Source of the DNA: Azophilus sp964638775
GTDB taxonomy: Bacteria > Pseudomonadota > Gammaproteobacteria > Pseudomonadales > Azotimanducaceae
Reading direction: 5' to 3'
DNA length: 53,934 bases
Assembly: GCA_964638775.1 (NCBI GenBank)
Contig: CAZWZH010000136.1
Coordinates: 1 to 53,934, forward strand
Every line of letters starts with the position of its first letter. The stretch's first letter is position 1. This document shows positions 42,366-50,704 of this stretch, piece by piece. Made by a program: the position numbers and the translations under genes. Below the pieces are notes generated by a model. It was not told the origin of the DNA. It saw nothing but the letters and a program-made list of their open reading frames with translations, and made no database searches.

Positions 42366-43358
42366 CTATCTCCGGTCGACCAGGTTGCCCCGATGCAGGA
42401 GATTGACAACCTTTTGCCGCCGTTCCCGGGATTTGGCGTTCCAGAACGAGCGTTCGAAACTCTCGGCGCCCCGGCGGTGAATGACGCCGAGGGCCGTCGG
42501 TAGCGGCGGCTCCATGCTGAGCAGCATGTGCGCCAGGGCCACGTTGGTCTCGTCGTGGACCAGGATATCCTCTGCGCAGGCCCCGCTGCCGTTGACCATG
42601 ACGCCTTCCAGGCTCAGGGTGCGCGGGTTCAGGCGCAGCCCCTTGCGGTTGTCCTGGCCGTACAGCAGGGGTTGGCCGTGCTGAACGTGGATCTGGTGGT
42701 CGGCGGCGGTCTTGCGGTTGGCGACGGTGTCGAAAACGTCCTTGTTGTAGACGATGCAGTTCTGGAGGATCTCGACGAAGGCGGCGCCGTGGTGGGCCCG
42801 CGCCTCGTTCAGCAGGCCCGGCAGCCGCTTCTGGTCGATGTCCACGGCGCGGGCCACGAAGGTGGCGCCGGCGCCGATGGCGAAGGGGCCGGGCTGCACG
42901 GGCCGGTCGACGGAACCGCCGGGGCTCGAGGGGCTGGTGGTGCCGACACGCGAGGTCGGCGAGTACTGGCCCTTGGTCAGCCCGTAGATCTCGTTGTTGA
43001 ACAGCAGGATGTTCAGGTCGACGTTGCGGCGCAGGGCGTGCAGCAGGTGATTGCCGCCGATGGACAACCCGTCGCCGTCGCCGGTGACTACCCAGACGTC
43101 GAGTTCGGGGTTGGCGAGCTTCACGCCGGTGGCGATGGCGGGCGCCCGGCCGTGGATGGTGTGAAATCCGTAGGTCTCGATGTGGTAGGGGAGGCGCGAC
43201 GAGCAGCCGATGCCGGAGACGAACACGGTGTTCTCCGGTTTTGCGCCGGCTTCGGCGAGGGACCGTTGCACGGCCTTCAGAATGGAATAGTCGCCGCAGC
43301 CGGGGCACCAGCGCACTTCCTGGTCGGTGGCGAAGTCCTTGAAGGAGAGGTCAGGCAT
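42366..43358 (-). CDS. korB: 2-oxoacid:ferredoxin oxidoreductase, beta subunit (KorB-like)
   Basis: A 330-residue thiamine-diphosphate subunit. RWCPGCGDYSIL, GIGCSSRLPYHI, HGRAPAIATGVKLA and VTGDGDGLSIGGNH are characteristic, the GDGD stretch leading the Mg/TPP motif. It partners with the alpha/gamma fusion encoded just upstream, overlapping it by 8 bp. Likely converts 2-oxoglutarate or another 2-oxo acid to its CoA ester. ATG at 43358 matches the family start and has AGGGAGG upstream. Confidence 0.92.
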   Translation of the reverse strand: MPDLSFKDFATDQEVRWCPGCGDYSILKAVQRSLAEAGAKPENTVFVSGIGCSSRLPYHIETYGFHTIHGRAPAIATGVKLANPELDVWVVTGDGDGLSIGGNHLLHALRRNVDLNILLFNNEIYGLTKGQYSPTSRVGTTSPSSPGGSVDRPVQPGPFAIGAGATFVARAVDIDQKRLPGLLNEARAHHGAAFVEILQNCIVYNKDVFDTVANRKTAADHQIHVQHGQPLLYGQDNRKGLRLNPRTLSLEGVMVNGSGACAEDILVHDETNVALAHMLLSMEPPLPTALGVIHRRGAESFERSFWNAKSRERRQKVVNLLHRGNLVDRR

Positions 43359-45213
43359 TGCTTGCCTCCCTGATGCGCGGCCGTGCGAGTTCGGCAATGG
43401 CCGCCCTTGCTTCGGCTACGGTCAGCGGTTGCCCGGTGACCTTGTTGAGTTGCTCCACTTCGACCAGCAGCCTGTCGCGCAAAACGGTGGCGAGCTGACC
43501 GGTGTTCAGTTCGGGGACCAGCACCCGATCGAAACCGGCCAGCAGCTTGCCCAGGTTTGGCGGCAGCGGACTCAGGTACCGGAGATGCACATGGGCGACG
43601 GCCAGCCCGTCCTTGAGGCTGTCCTTGACGGCCTGATAGATGGCGCCGTAGGTGGAGCCCCAGCCCACCACGGCCAGGCCGCCCTGCACCCCCTGGTCGA
43701 TCGTCTGTTCGGGCAGGAAATCCGCAACCTTTTCGATCTTGTTCCTGCGCAAATCCGTCATCGCCTGGTGGTTGGCGGCGTCGTAGGAAATGTGTCCGGT
43801 ATCGATGTCTTTCTCGATGCCGCCGATACGGTGCAGGTAGCGGGCATCGCCGGGCGTGGCCCAGAGCCGCGCGAGCGTTTCCGGGTCGCGGTTCCAGATG
43901 CGGCCTTCGGTGGCGCCGGTGGGCTTGGTGTTCTCGATGGGCTCTACGTCATCGATATCCGGAATGGGCCAGAGTTCCGAAGCGTTGGCGATGTAACCGT
44001 CGGTGAGCAGTATCACCGGGGTCATGTGACGCAGGGCGATTCGCACGGCTTCGATGGCCGTGGGGAAGCAGTCGGCAGGCGAGTGCGGGGCCAGCACGGG
44101 AAGGGGCGTGTCGGCGTTGCGCCCGTAGACGGCCTGGTAAAGGTCGCTCTGTTCCGTTTTTGTCGGCATGCCGGTGGACGGGCCGGCCCGCTGGGAGTTG
44201 ACGAGCAACAGGGGCAGTTCCGCCGCCACGGCCAGGCCCAGCGCCTCGGTCTTGAGCGCGACGCCGGGCCCGGAACTTGAACTCACGCCGAGTTTCCCCG
44301 CGTAGGAGGCGCCGATGGCGGAGCAGACCGCGGCGATCTCGTCCTCCGCCTGAAAGGTGGCGACGCCGGCTTCGTCCAGGCCCGTCAGATGGTGCAGCAG
44401 CGCCGAGGCCGGCGTGATCGGATAGGAGCAGAACAGGATCTCGATGTCCGCTAGTTCACCGGCGGCGACGATTCCGAGCGACAAGGCTTCGGCGCCGGTG
44501 ACGGTTCGGTACTCCACTGCCTCCAGCGGCGCTTCCGGAATCGGGTGCCGGGACAGGATGTGGCTCATCTCCGCCGTCTCGCCGTAGGCGTGGCCCGCCG
44601 CCAGCGCCGCCAGGTTGGCGTTGCGCACGGCGTGGTTGCCGGCGAACTTCTTCTGGATCCAGTGAGCCGATGCGTCCCGGGGCTGATCGAACATCCAGAG
44701 CACGAGGCCCAGCGCCCAGAAGTTCTTGCAGCGGGCCGAGTCCTTGGCGCCCAGGCCGAACGGCTTCACGGCCTCCATATTCAGGCGCGAGATGTCGACA
44801 CGGCACACGTGATAGGGCTCGAGCGTGCCGTCTTCCAGCGGGTTGGCGGCGAGGCCGGCGCGCTTGAGGCGTTGGGCGGTGAAAGCGCCTTCGTCGACGA
44901 TGACCAGTGCGCCGGCAACGAGATTCGGCAGGTTCACGGCGAGCGCGGCCGGGTTGAAGGCGATCAGCACGTCCGGCTCGTCCCCGGGCGTGGTGATGCG
45001 GTCGCCCCCGAACTGGATCTGGAAGGCGGAAACGCCATAGAGGGTGCCGGCCGGCGCGCGGATCTCCGCCGGAAAGTCCGGCAGGGTGGACAGATCGTGG
45101 CCGGCCAGCGCCGATGCCACGGTGAATTGCTGGCCCTGCAATTGAATGCCGTCGCCGGAATCGCCGGCGAAGCGCACCACGTGGCTGATCGAATCGGCGA
45201 GTTCGTCCGCCAA
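43351..45213 (-). CDS. korA: 2-oxoacid:ferredoxin oxidoreductase, gamma-alpha fused subunit (KorA-like)
   Basis: A 620-residue fusion of the gamma domain (VVRFAGDSGDGIQLQGQQF) with the alpha domain (CSYPITPASALLHHL and SSSSGPGVALKTEALGLA). It forms the second 2-oxoacid:ferredoxin oxidoreductase with KorB. The start is judged to be TTG at 45213: it has GGGAGG at 45219-45224 and matches the usual family length, while the frame further upstream has no similarity and runs into the uvrB promoter region. Divergent from uvrB. Confidence 0.9.
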   Translation of the reverse strand: MADELADSISHVVRFAGDSGDGIQLQGQQFTVASALAGHDLSTLPDFPAEIRAPAGTLYGVSAFQIQFGGDRITTPGDEPDVLIAFNPAALAVNLPNLVAGALVIVDEGAFTAQRLKRAGLAANPLEDGTLEPYHVCRVDISRLNMEAVKPFGLGAKDSARCKNFWALGLVLWMFDQPRDASAHWIQKKFAGNHAVRNANLAALAAGHAYGETAEMSHILSRHPIPEAPLEAVEYRTVTGAEALSLGIVAAGELADIEILFCSYPITPASALLHHLTGLDEAGVATFQAEDEIAAVCSAIGASYAGKLGVSSSSGPGVALKTEALGLAVAAELPLLLVNSQRAGPSTGMPTKTEQSDLYQAVYGRNADTPLPVLAPHSPADCFPTAIEAVRIALRHMTPVILLTDGYIANASELWPIPDIDDVEPIENTKPTGATEGRIWNRDPETLARLWATPGDARYLHRIGGIEKDIDTGHISYDAANHQAMTDLRRNKIEKVADFLPEQTIDQGVQGGLAVVGWGSTYGAIYQAVKDSLKDGLAVAHVHLRYLSPLPPNLGKLLAGFDRVLVPELNTGQLATVLRDRLLVEVEQLNKVTGQPLTVAEARAAIAELARPRIREASNA

Positions 45214-45366
45214 AAAAGCCTCCCTGACCTGGTCAGGCCGCGGAAAAAGGGCGGCGATTTTAGCCGAAACCGCGCCCCGGCGCTCAGGTTCCAAGCTGTA
45301 CACTACCGCCTGGAACGAAGTGCATTCGATGGATCGCGGACCGGTGCTCAAAAGGAAGGCTCGAAA

Positions 45367-47391
45367 GTGGCGCGGGCGCTAGCGGAATTCGAGGTCGTTG
45401 CCGACTATCGCCCCGCTGGCGACCAGCCGTCGGCCATCGCCGGGCTGGTGGACGGGCTCGGCGCGGGCCTGAGCCATCAGACCCTGCTCGGCGTGACCGG
45501 GTCGGGCAAGACCTTCGCCGTCGCCAACGTCATTCAGGCCGTGCAGCGGCCGACCCTGGTGCTGGCGCCGAACAAGACCCTGGCCGCCCAGCTCTACGGG
45601 GAGTTTCGCGAGTTCTTTCCGCACAACGCGGTGGAGTATTTCGTTTCCTATTACGACTACTACCAGCCGGAAGCCTATGTGCCTGCTTCGGATACGTATA
45701 TAGAAAAGGACGCCTCCATCAACGCGCACATCGAGCAGATGCGCCTGTCGGCCACCAAGGCGCTGCTCGAGCGCCGGGACACCGTCATCGTCGCCTCGGT
45801 CTCCGCCATCTACGGGCTGGGCGACCCCCAGTCGTACCTGCAGATGGTGCTGCACCTCGACCGGGGCGACCGGGTCGACCAGCGCTATATCATCCACCGG
45901 CTCGCGGAGCTGCAGTACACGCGCAACGACACGGCGTTCCAGCGGGGCACCTACCGCGTGCGGGGCGATGTGGTGGACATCTATCCCGCCGAGTCGGAAA
46001 AGGAAGCCCTGCGCGTGGAACTCTTCGACGACGAAATCGAGAACCTCTCGATCTTCGATCCGCTGACCGGCGAGGTGGTAAACCGGGTGCCGCGCTTCAC
46101 CGTGTTTCCGAAGACCCACTACGTGACGCCCCGTGAACGCATACTCGCGGTGCTCGACGACATCCGGGACGAACTGCGCGACCGCGTCGACCATCTGCAG
46201 GCCCACAACAAACTGGTCGAGGCGCAGCGGCTGGAGCAGCGAACCCGCTTCGACCTGGAGATGATCAAGGAACTCGGGTACTGCTCCGGTATCGAGAACT
46301 ATTCCCGGTACCTGTCGGGACGCGAGCCCGGCCAGCCGCCGCCGACCCTGTTCGACTACCTGCCGGCGAACGCGCTTCTGGTCATCGACGAGTCGCACGT
46401 CACCGTGCCGCAGTTGGGCGGCATGTACCGCGGCGACCGGTCGCGCAAGGAAACCCTGGTGGAATACGGCTTCCGGCTGCCTTCGGCGCTGGACAACAGG
46501 CCGCTGCGCTTCGACGAATGGGAACGGATGAGCCCGCAGATGATCTTCGTTTCAGCAACGCCCGGCCCGTATGAAGAAGAGTATGCCGGGCAGGTGGTGG
46601 AGCAGGTGGTGCGGCCCACCGGGCTGGTGGACCCCAGCGTGGACGTGCGGCCGGCGTCGACCCAGGTGGAAGACCTGTTCGGCGAGATCAACTCAACGGT
46701 CGGCCGGGGCGAGCGCGTTCTGGTCACCACCCTCACCAAGCGCATGGCCGAAGACCTGACGGACTATCTCGACGATCACGGCGTTCGGGTGCGCTACCTG
46801 CACTCCGACATCGACACGGTGGAGCGCATGGAGATCGTCCGCGACCTGCGCATGGGCGAGTTCGACGTGCTGGTGGGCATCAACCTGCTGCGGGAGGGCC
46901 TGGACATTCCGGAGGTTTCCCTGGTGGCGATTCTCGATGCCGACAAGGAAGGCTTTCTGCGCGCCGAGCGGTCGTTGATTCAGACCATCGGCCGCACGGC
47001 GCGCAACGTCAACGGCCGTGCGATTCTGTATGCGGACCTGATGACGGGTTCCATGCAGCGGGCGATCGATGAGACCGACCGGCGCCGGGCCAAGCAGGTT
47101 GCCTTCAACGAGGCCCACGGCATTACGCCGCAGACCATCCGCAAGCAGGTTGCCGATGTCATGGAGGGCGCCCGTGCTCCCGGCCCGGGCGAAGCGCGCA
47201 AGGCGCCGCGGCGCGCACGGGACCGCCGCGGGGCGAAGGTGGAAGTGCCGGAAGACCCGAAGGCGCTCGGCAGGCTGCTCGAGAGGCTGGAGAAGCAGAT
47301 GCTTGAGCACGCGCGGAATCTGGAGTTCGAGCAGGCGGCGGAAATTCGCGACCGTATTCGGGAAATCCGCGAGGAGCGGCTGCTGGCGTGA
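45367..47391 (+). CDS. uvrB: Excinuclease ABC subunit B
   Basis: The DNA damage-recognition helicase of nucleotide excision repair, 674 residues as expected. Walker A is GVTGSGKT (42-49), the beta-hairpin region YYDYYQPEAYVP follows, helicase motif VI is QTIGRTARN and the C-terminal UVR domain (LEFEQAAEIRDRIREI) contacts UvrC. GTG start with AAGGAAGG upstream. No LexA box of the CTGT-N8-ACAG type is seen in the 150 bp before it. The stop overlaps the start of pdxH (GTGA). Confidence 0.97.
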   Translation: MARALAEFEVVADYRPAGDQPSAIAGLVDGLGAGLSHQTLLGVTGSGKTFAVANVIQAVQRPTLVLAPNKTLAAQLYGEFREFFPHNAVEYFVSYYDYYQPEAYVPASDTYIEKDASINAHIEQMRLSATKALLERRDTVIVASVSAIYGLGDPQSYLQMVLHLDRGDRVDQRYIIHRLAELQYTRNDTAFQRGTYRVRGDVVDIYPAESEKEALRVELFDDEIENLSIFDPLTGEVVNRVPRFTVFPKTHYVTPRERILAVLDDIRDELRDRVDHLQAHNKLVEAQRLEQRTRFDLEMIKELGYCSGIENYSRYLSGREPGQPPPTLFDYLPANALLVIDESHVTVPQLGGMYRGDRSRKETLVEYGFRLPSALDNRPLRFDEWERMSPQMIFVSATPGPYEEEYAGQVVEQVVRPTGLVDPSVDVRPASTQVEDLFGEINSTVGRGERVLVTTLTKRMAEDLTDYLDDHGVRVRYLHSDIDTVERMEIVRDLRMGEFDVLVGINLLREGLDIPEVSLVAILDADKEGFLRAERSLIQTIGRTARNVNGRAILYADLMTGSMQRAIDETDRRRAKQVAFNEAHGITPQTIRKQVADVMEGARAPGPGEARKAPRRARDRRGAKVEVPEDPKALGRLLERLEKQMLEHARNLEFEQAAEIRDRIREIREERLLA

Positions 47392-48038
47392 CCGGCGAAT
47401 ACGATCAACGCAGTCGGCGCCGGGAATACGGTGTGCGGTCTTTGCGGCGTTCGGACCTTGCGGCCGATCCGGTTAACATGTTTGCGCGGTGGCTGCAGGC
47501 GGCTACCGACAGCGGCGCGAAGGATGCGACGGCCATGGCGCTCGCCACCGCCGGGCCTGACGGCGCGCCTTCCGTGCGTATCGTGCTGCTCAAGCACTTC
47601 GATGTCCGTGGATTCTGCTGGTATTCGGATGACCGAAGCCGCAAGGGTGCCGAACTGGCGGAGAACCCCCGGGCTTCGGCGGTGTTCTATTGGCGGGACT
47701 TCGATCGGCAGGTGCGGATTTCGGGGTCGGTCGAGAAGCTTGCCGCGGAAACGTCCGAGGCGTATTTCCTGAGCCGGCCGGAGGAGAGCCGGTTTGCGGC
47801 CGCTGCGTCCGTGCAGTCGGCGCCGGTCGGCGACAGGGCGGCCCTGGAACGGGCGGTGGCGGACCTGCGCGCGCGGTTTCCCGGCGGCGGGCCGCCGCGG
47901 CCGGCGAGGTGGGGCGGGTATCGCCTGTGCCCGGACGAATTCGAGTTCTGGCAGGGCCGCTCCGGCCGGTTGCACGACCGGTTTCTGTATGTTCCGTGCG
48001 GTGAAGCGCAATGGGAGGTGCGGCGGTTGCAGCCGTGA
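47388..48038 (+). CDS. pdxH: Pyridoxine/pyridoxamine 5'-phosphate oxidase
   Basis: A 216-residue FMN enzyme making pyridoxal 5'-phosphate. It shows PSVRIVLLKHFDVRGFCWYSD (FMN and substrate region), ENPRASAVFYWRDFDRQVRI and a C-terminal EVRRLQP that corresponds to the family's RLxP ending. GTG start overlaps the uvrB stop by four bases, so the genes are translationally coupled. Length and motifs are normal. Confidence 0.95.
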   Translation: MTGEYDQRSRRREYGVRSLRRSDLAADPVNMFARWLQAATDSGAKDATAMALATAGPDGAPSVRIVLLKHFDVRGFCWYSDDRSRKGAELAENPRASAVFYWRDFDRQVRISGSVEKLAAETSEAYFLSRPEESRFAAAASVQSAPVGDRAALERAVADLRARFPGGGPPRPARWGGYRLCPDEFEFWQGRSGRLHDRFLYVPCGEAQWEVRRLQP

Positions 48039-48073
48039 TTCAAGGGGTGCGGGCCGGACTTGCGGGACGGCGG

Positions 48074-48150
48074 TGGTAGGCGCGGGCGGACTCGAACCGC
48101 CGACTTCTACCATGTCAAGGTAGCACTCTAACCAACTGAGCTACGCGCCT
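48074..48150 (-). tRNA. tRNA-Val (anticodon GAC)
   Basis: The minus strand folds as a complete tRNA: acceptor AGGCGCG/CGCGCCT, D arm, anticodon stem CTACC/GGTAG with loop TTGACAT, T stem GGCGG/CCGCC, discriminator A and encoded CCA. Anticodon GAC reads valine codons GUC and GUU. Length is 77 nt. It lies between pdxH and infC, on the opposite strand. Confidence 0.96.
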
Positions 48151-48279
48151 GTAAGCCGACGCCGCAATGGTAATCGGGCAAAAGCTGTCACTGCAAATGG
48201 CGATATGCCCATTTCTTCGGGGCTCGCGGTGCGATACATTTGACCGTGTTCTGTCCGGTGGCCGGGCCGTTCGGTTCGG

Positions 48280-48308
48280 TTGTACCGCGCTTGGCAGGGC
48301 AGTAGAAT
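48280..48308 (+). promoter_or_regulatory. Sigma-70-type promoter for the infC operon
   Basis: TTGTAC at 48280-48285 and TAGAAT at 48303-48308 are spaced by 17 bp, about 60 bp before the infC start codon. This is the only good match between the tRNA and infC. Confidence 0.6.
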
Positions 48309-48368
48309 GCCGCGCTCCGCCGGAATGGCGGTTTGTCTGGCTGGCTAGGGTATATATGGAGAGCACCT

Positions 48369-48923
48369 ATTAAAAAGGGCGGCAAGCGGTTCGAGCGTTC
48401 TCTTCTCAATGAAGAAATCATGGCTCGAAACGTACGGTTGATCGCATCGGATGGCAGGCAGGTGGGCATCGTCTCCCGGGAAGAGGCGTTGGGCGAGGCC
48501 AGGCGCGACGGCATGGATCTCGTGCTCATCGCACCGGACGCCGACCCGCCGGTTGTCAAGGTCCTCGACTACGGCAAGCACCTGTTCGAGATCAAGAAAA
48601 CCCGGGCGGCCCAGCGCAAGAAGCAGAAGCAGATCCACGTCAAGGAAATGAAGTTCCGTCCGGGCACGGAAGAGGGCGATTACCAGGTGAAGCTGCGCAA
48701 TCTCGTCCGGTTCCTCGAAGACGGCGACAAGGCCAAGGTTTCGCTCCGGTTTCGCGGCCGCGAGATGGTCCATCCCGAGATCGGCATGCAACTGATGTCG
48801 CGCATCGAATCGGACCTGGCCGAACTTGGCTCCGTCGAGACCGAACCCCGGTTCGAAGGCCGCCAGGTTGTCATGGTGCTTGCCCCCAAGAAGCGAATGA
48901 AAGCCAGAAGGGCCCAGTCCTGA
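48369..48923 (+). CDS. infC: Translation initiation factor IF-3 (AUU start)
   Basis: A 184-residue initiation factor with both domains: the N-terminal LLNEEIMARNVRLIASDG and the C-terminal KFRPGTEEGDYQVKLRNL and LRFRGREMVH. The coding sequence begins at ATT (48369), reading fMet-KKGGKR, in the same place and context as the AUU start of E. coli infC. GGAGAG at 48358-48363 is the ribosome binding site. No ATG or GTG lies near this point except internal Met. The AUU start lets IF-3 repress its own translation. First gene of infC-rpmI-rplT-pheST-ihfA. Confidence 0.95.
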   Translation: MKKGGKRFERSLLNEEIMARNVRLIASDGRQVGIVSREEALGEARRDGMDLVLIAPDADPPVVKVLDYGKHLFEIKKTRAAQRKKQKQIHVKEMKFRPGTEEGDYQVKLRNLVRFLEDGDKAKVSLRFRGREMVHPEIGMQLMSRIESDLAELGSVETEPRFEGRQVVMVLAPKKRMKARRAQS

Positions 48924-48983
48924 CGCCGCGTTGAGCCGACGCGATGCGTCGCTGGAACGAACGGAAAACTTACGGAGCGGGTC

Positions 48984-49184
48984 ATGCCGAAGCTCAAGAC
49001 AAAACGGGGCGCCGCCAAGCGGTTCCGGCGCACCAGTTCGGGTTTCAAGCATCGTCGAACGAACAGAAACCACATTCTGACGAAAAAGCCGCAGAAGCGT
49101 AAAAGGCGGCTGCGCGGTTTTGAGAGCGTATCGGCGGCGGACGTGCCGAGCCTGAAACGCATGCTGCCCAAGAAGGCCCGTTGA
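48984..49184 (+). CDS. rpmI: 50S ribosomal protein L35
   Basis: A 66-residue basic ribosomal protein beginning MPKLKTKRGAAKRFRRTSSG and containing HILTKKPQKRKRRLRG. Length is normal. Follows infC by 60 bp and precedes rplT by 27 bp; in relatives, translation of this pair is repressed by L20. Confidence 0.97.
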   Translation: MPKLKTKRGAAKRFRRTSSGFKHRRTNRNHILTKKPQKRKRRLRGFESVSAADVPSLKRMLPKKAR

Positions 49185-49211
49185 GCGCGGGCCCGGCCAG
49201 GAGAGTCATCG

Positions 49212-49571
49212 ATGCCCAGAGCAAGCCGCAGCGTCGCCTCGCGGGCGCGGCGCAAGAAGGTCCTCAAGCAGGCCAAGGGCTACTACGGAGCCCGCAGCCG
49301 CAGTTTCAGGGTCGCCAAGCAGGCCGTCATCCGCGCCGGCGAATACGCCTATCGAGACCGGCGGCAGCGCAAGCGCCAGTTCCGGTCGCTGTGGATCGTT
49401 CGCATCAACGCCGCCGCGCGCCAGCACGGCCTGTCCTACAGCCGCCTGATCGCCGGGCTCAAGCAGGCGAACATCGAGGTCGACCGGCGCGTTCTGGCGG
49501 ATCTCGCCGTGCACGAGAAGGAGGCGTTTCAAGCCCTCGCGGAACAGGCCAAGGCCGCCCTGGCGGCATGA
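49212..49571 (+). CDS. rplT: 50S ribosomal protein L20
   Basis: A 119-residue ribosomal assembly protein. It has KQAKGYYGARSRSFRVAKQA, YRDRRQRKRQFRSLWIVRIN and the C-terminal RRVLADLAV, all family hallmarks. The GGAG before the start gives a good ribosome binding site. Confidence 0.97.
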   Translation: MPRASRSVASRARRKKVLKQAKGYYGARSRSFRVAKQAVIRAGEYAYRDRRQRKRQFRSLWIVRINAAARQHGLSYSRLIAGLKQANIEVDRRVLADLAVHEKEAFQALAEQAKAALAA

Positions 49572-49680
49572 ATCCCGCGCGCATCTCCCGCCAATCCCGC
49601 GCCGCGGGCGCCGCACCACCCGCCCCGCGCATCGCCATCGCCCGGATACACTGACCCGGGCCCAAACGCAGCCTCGCGCC

Positions 49681-50694
49681 ATGAACGTTGATCAGGTCCT
49701 CCAAAACGCTGAATCGGCGGTCGGCCAGGCCCGGGACGAAGCGAGCCTGGAAGCCGTCCGGGTTCGCTATCTGGGCAGGAAGGGCGAACTCACCGCGCTC
49801 CTGAAGTCCCTCGGCAGGATGGATGCCGCCGAGCGCCCGAAGGCGGGCGCCGCCATCAATGCGGCCAAGGAACGGCTGCAGGCGTCCATCGCAGACCGGA
49901 AACAGGCGCTCGTCGGGGAACAGTTGACCGCCGAGATCGCTGCCGAGACTGTCGACGTGACACTGCCGGGCCGCCGCCCCGCGGCGGGCGGCCTGCATCC
50001 GGTTACCCAGGTGATCGCCCGGGTCGAAGGGATTTTCACCGGTGCGGGCTACGATGTGTTCGCGGGCCTCGAGATCGAGGACGACTACCACAATTTCGAA
50101 GCCCTCAACATTCCGCACCATCATCCCGCCCGCTCCATGCACGACACTTTCTATTTCGGGGACGGCACCCTGCTGCGTACCCACACGTCTCCGGCCCAGG
50201 TGCATGTCATGGAGTCGCAGGAGCCGCCGATCCGGGTGATCTGCCCGGGCCGCGTCTACCGCCGCGAAAGCGATCTGACCCACACGCCCATGTTCCACCA
50301 GATCGAGGGCCTGGTCGTCGACCGCGGCATCGGCTTCGCACACCTGAAAGGCACGGTTACCGATTTCGTGCGGCGGTTTTTCGACCGCGACCTGGCCCTT
50401 CGCTTCCGGCCTTCCTATTTTCCGTTCACGGAGCCTTCGGCCGAGGTGGACGTTCAGTGCGTGAACTGCATGGGCAGCGGCTGCCGTGTCTGCAGTTATA
50501 CGGGTTGGCTGGAAATCATGGGTTGCGGGCTGGTGCATCCGAACGCGCTGGAGATGTCCGGCATCGATTCGGAGACCTGGTCGGGGTTTGCTTTCGGCAT
50601 GGGCGGTGACCGCCTGGCCATGCTGCTCTACGAGGTCAACGACAACCGCATGTTCTTCGAGAACGACCTGCGTTTCCTCAGGCAGTTCAACTAG
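49681..50694 (+). CDS. pheS: Phenylalanyl-tRNA synthetase alpha subunit
   Basis: A 337-residue catalytic subunit. A coiled-coil N-terminus is followed by the class II core: HPVTQVIARVEGIF, the motif 2 region RVYRRESDLTHTPMFHQIEGL and motif 3 FGMGGDRLAML. Acts as an alpha2-beta2 enzyme with PheT, which begins 10 bp later. The 109-bp gap after rplT shows no Phe-rich leader peptide. Confidence 0.97.
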   Translation: MNVDQVLQNAESAVGQARDEASLEAVRVRYLGRKGELTALLKSLGRMDAAERPKAGAAINAAKERLQASIADRKQALVGEQLTAEIAAETVDVTLPGRRPAAGGLHPVTQVIARVEGIFTGAGYDVFAGLEIEDDYHNFEALNIPHHHPARSMHDTFYFGDGTLLRTHTSPAQVHVMESQEPPIRVICPGRVYRRESDLTHTPMFHQIEGLVVDRGIGFAHLKGTVTDFVRRFFDRDLALRFRPSYFPFTEPSAEVDVQCVNCMGSGCRVCSYTGWLEIMGCGLVHPNALEMSGIDSETWSGFAFGMGGDRLAMLLYEVNDNRMFFENDLRFLRQFN

Positions 50695-50704
50695 CCCGGC
50701 GAAC

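Noticed and set aside
44545..45366. 274-codon N-terminal extension of uvrB
   Set aside because: It runs antisense through korA, and UvrB has its normal length and a good ribosome binding site when started at GTG 45367.
45214..45366. LexA (SOS) box for uvrB
   Set aside because: No CTGT-N8-ACAG pattern is found; a lone CTGTAC has no matching half.
49572..49680. Phe leader peptide or attenuator before pheS
   Set aside because: No short frame with repeated Phe codons and no terminator-antiterminator pair is visible.
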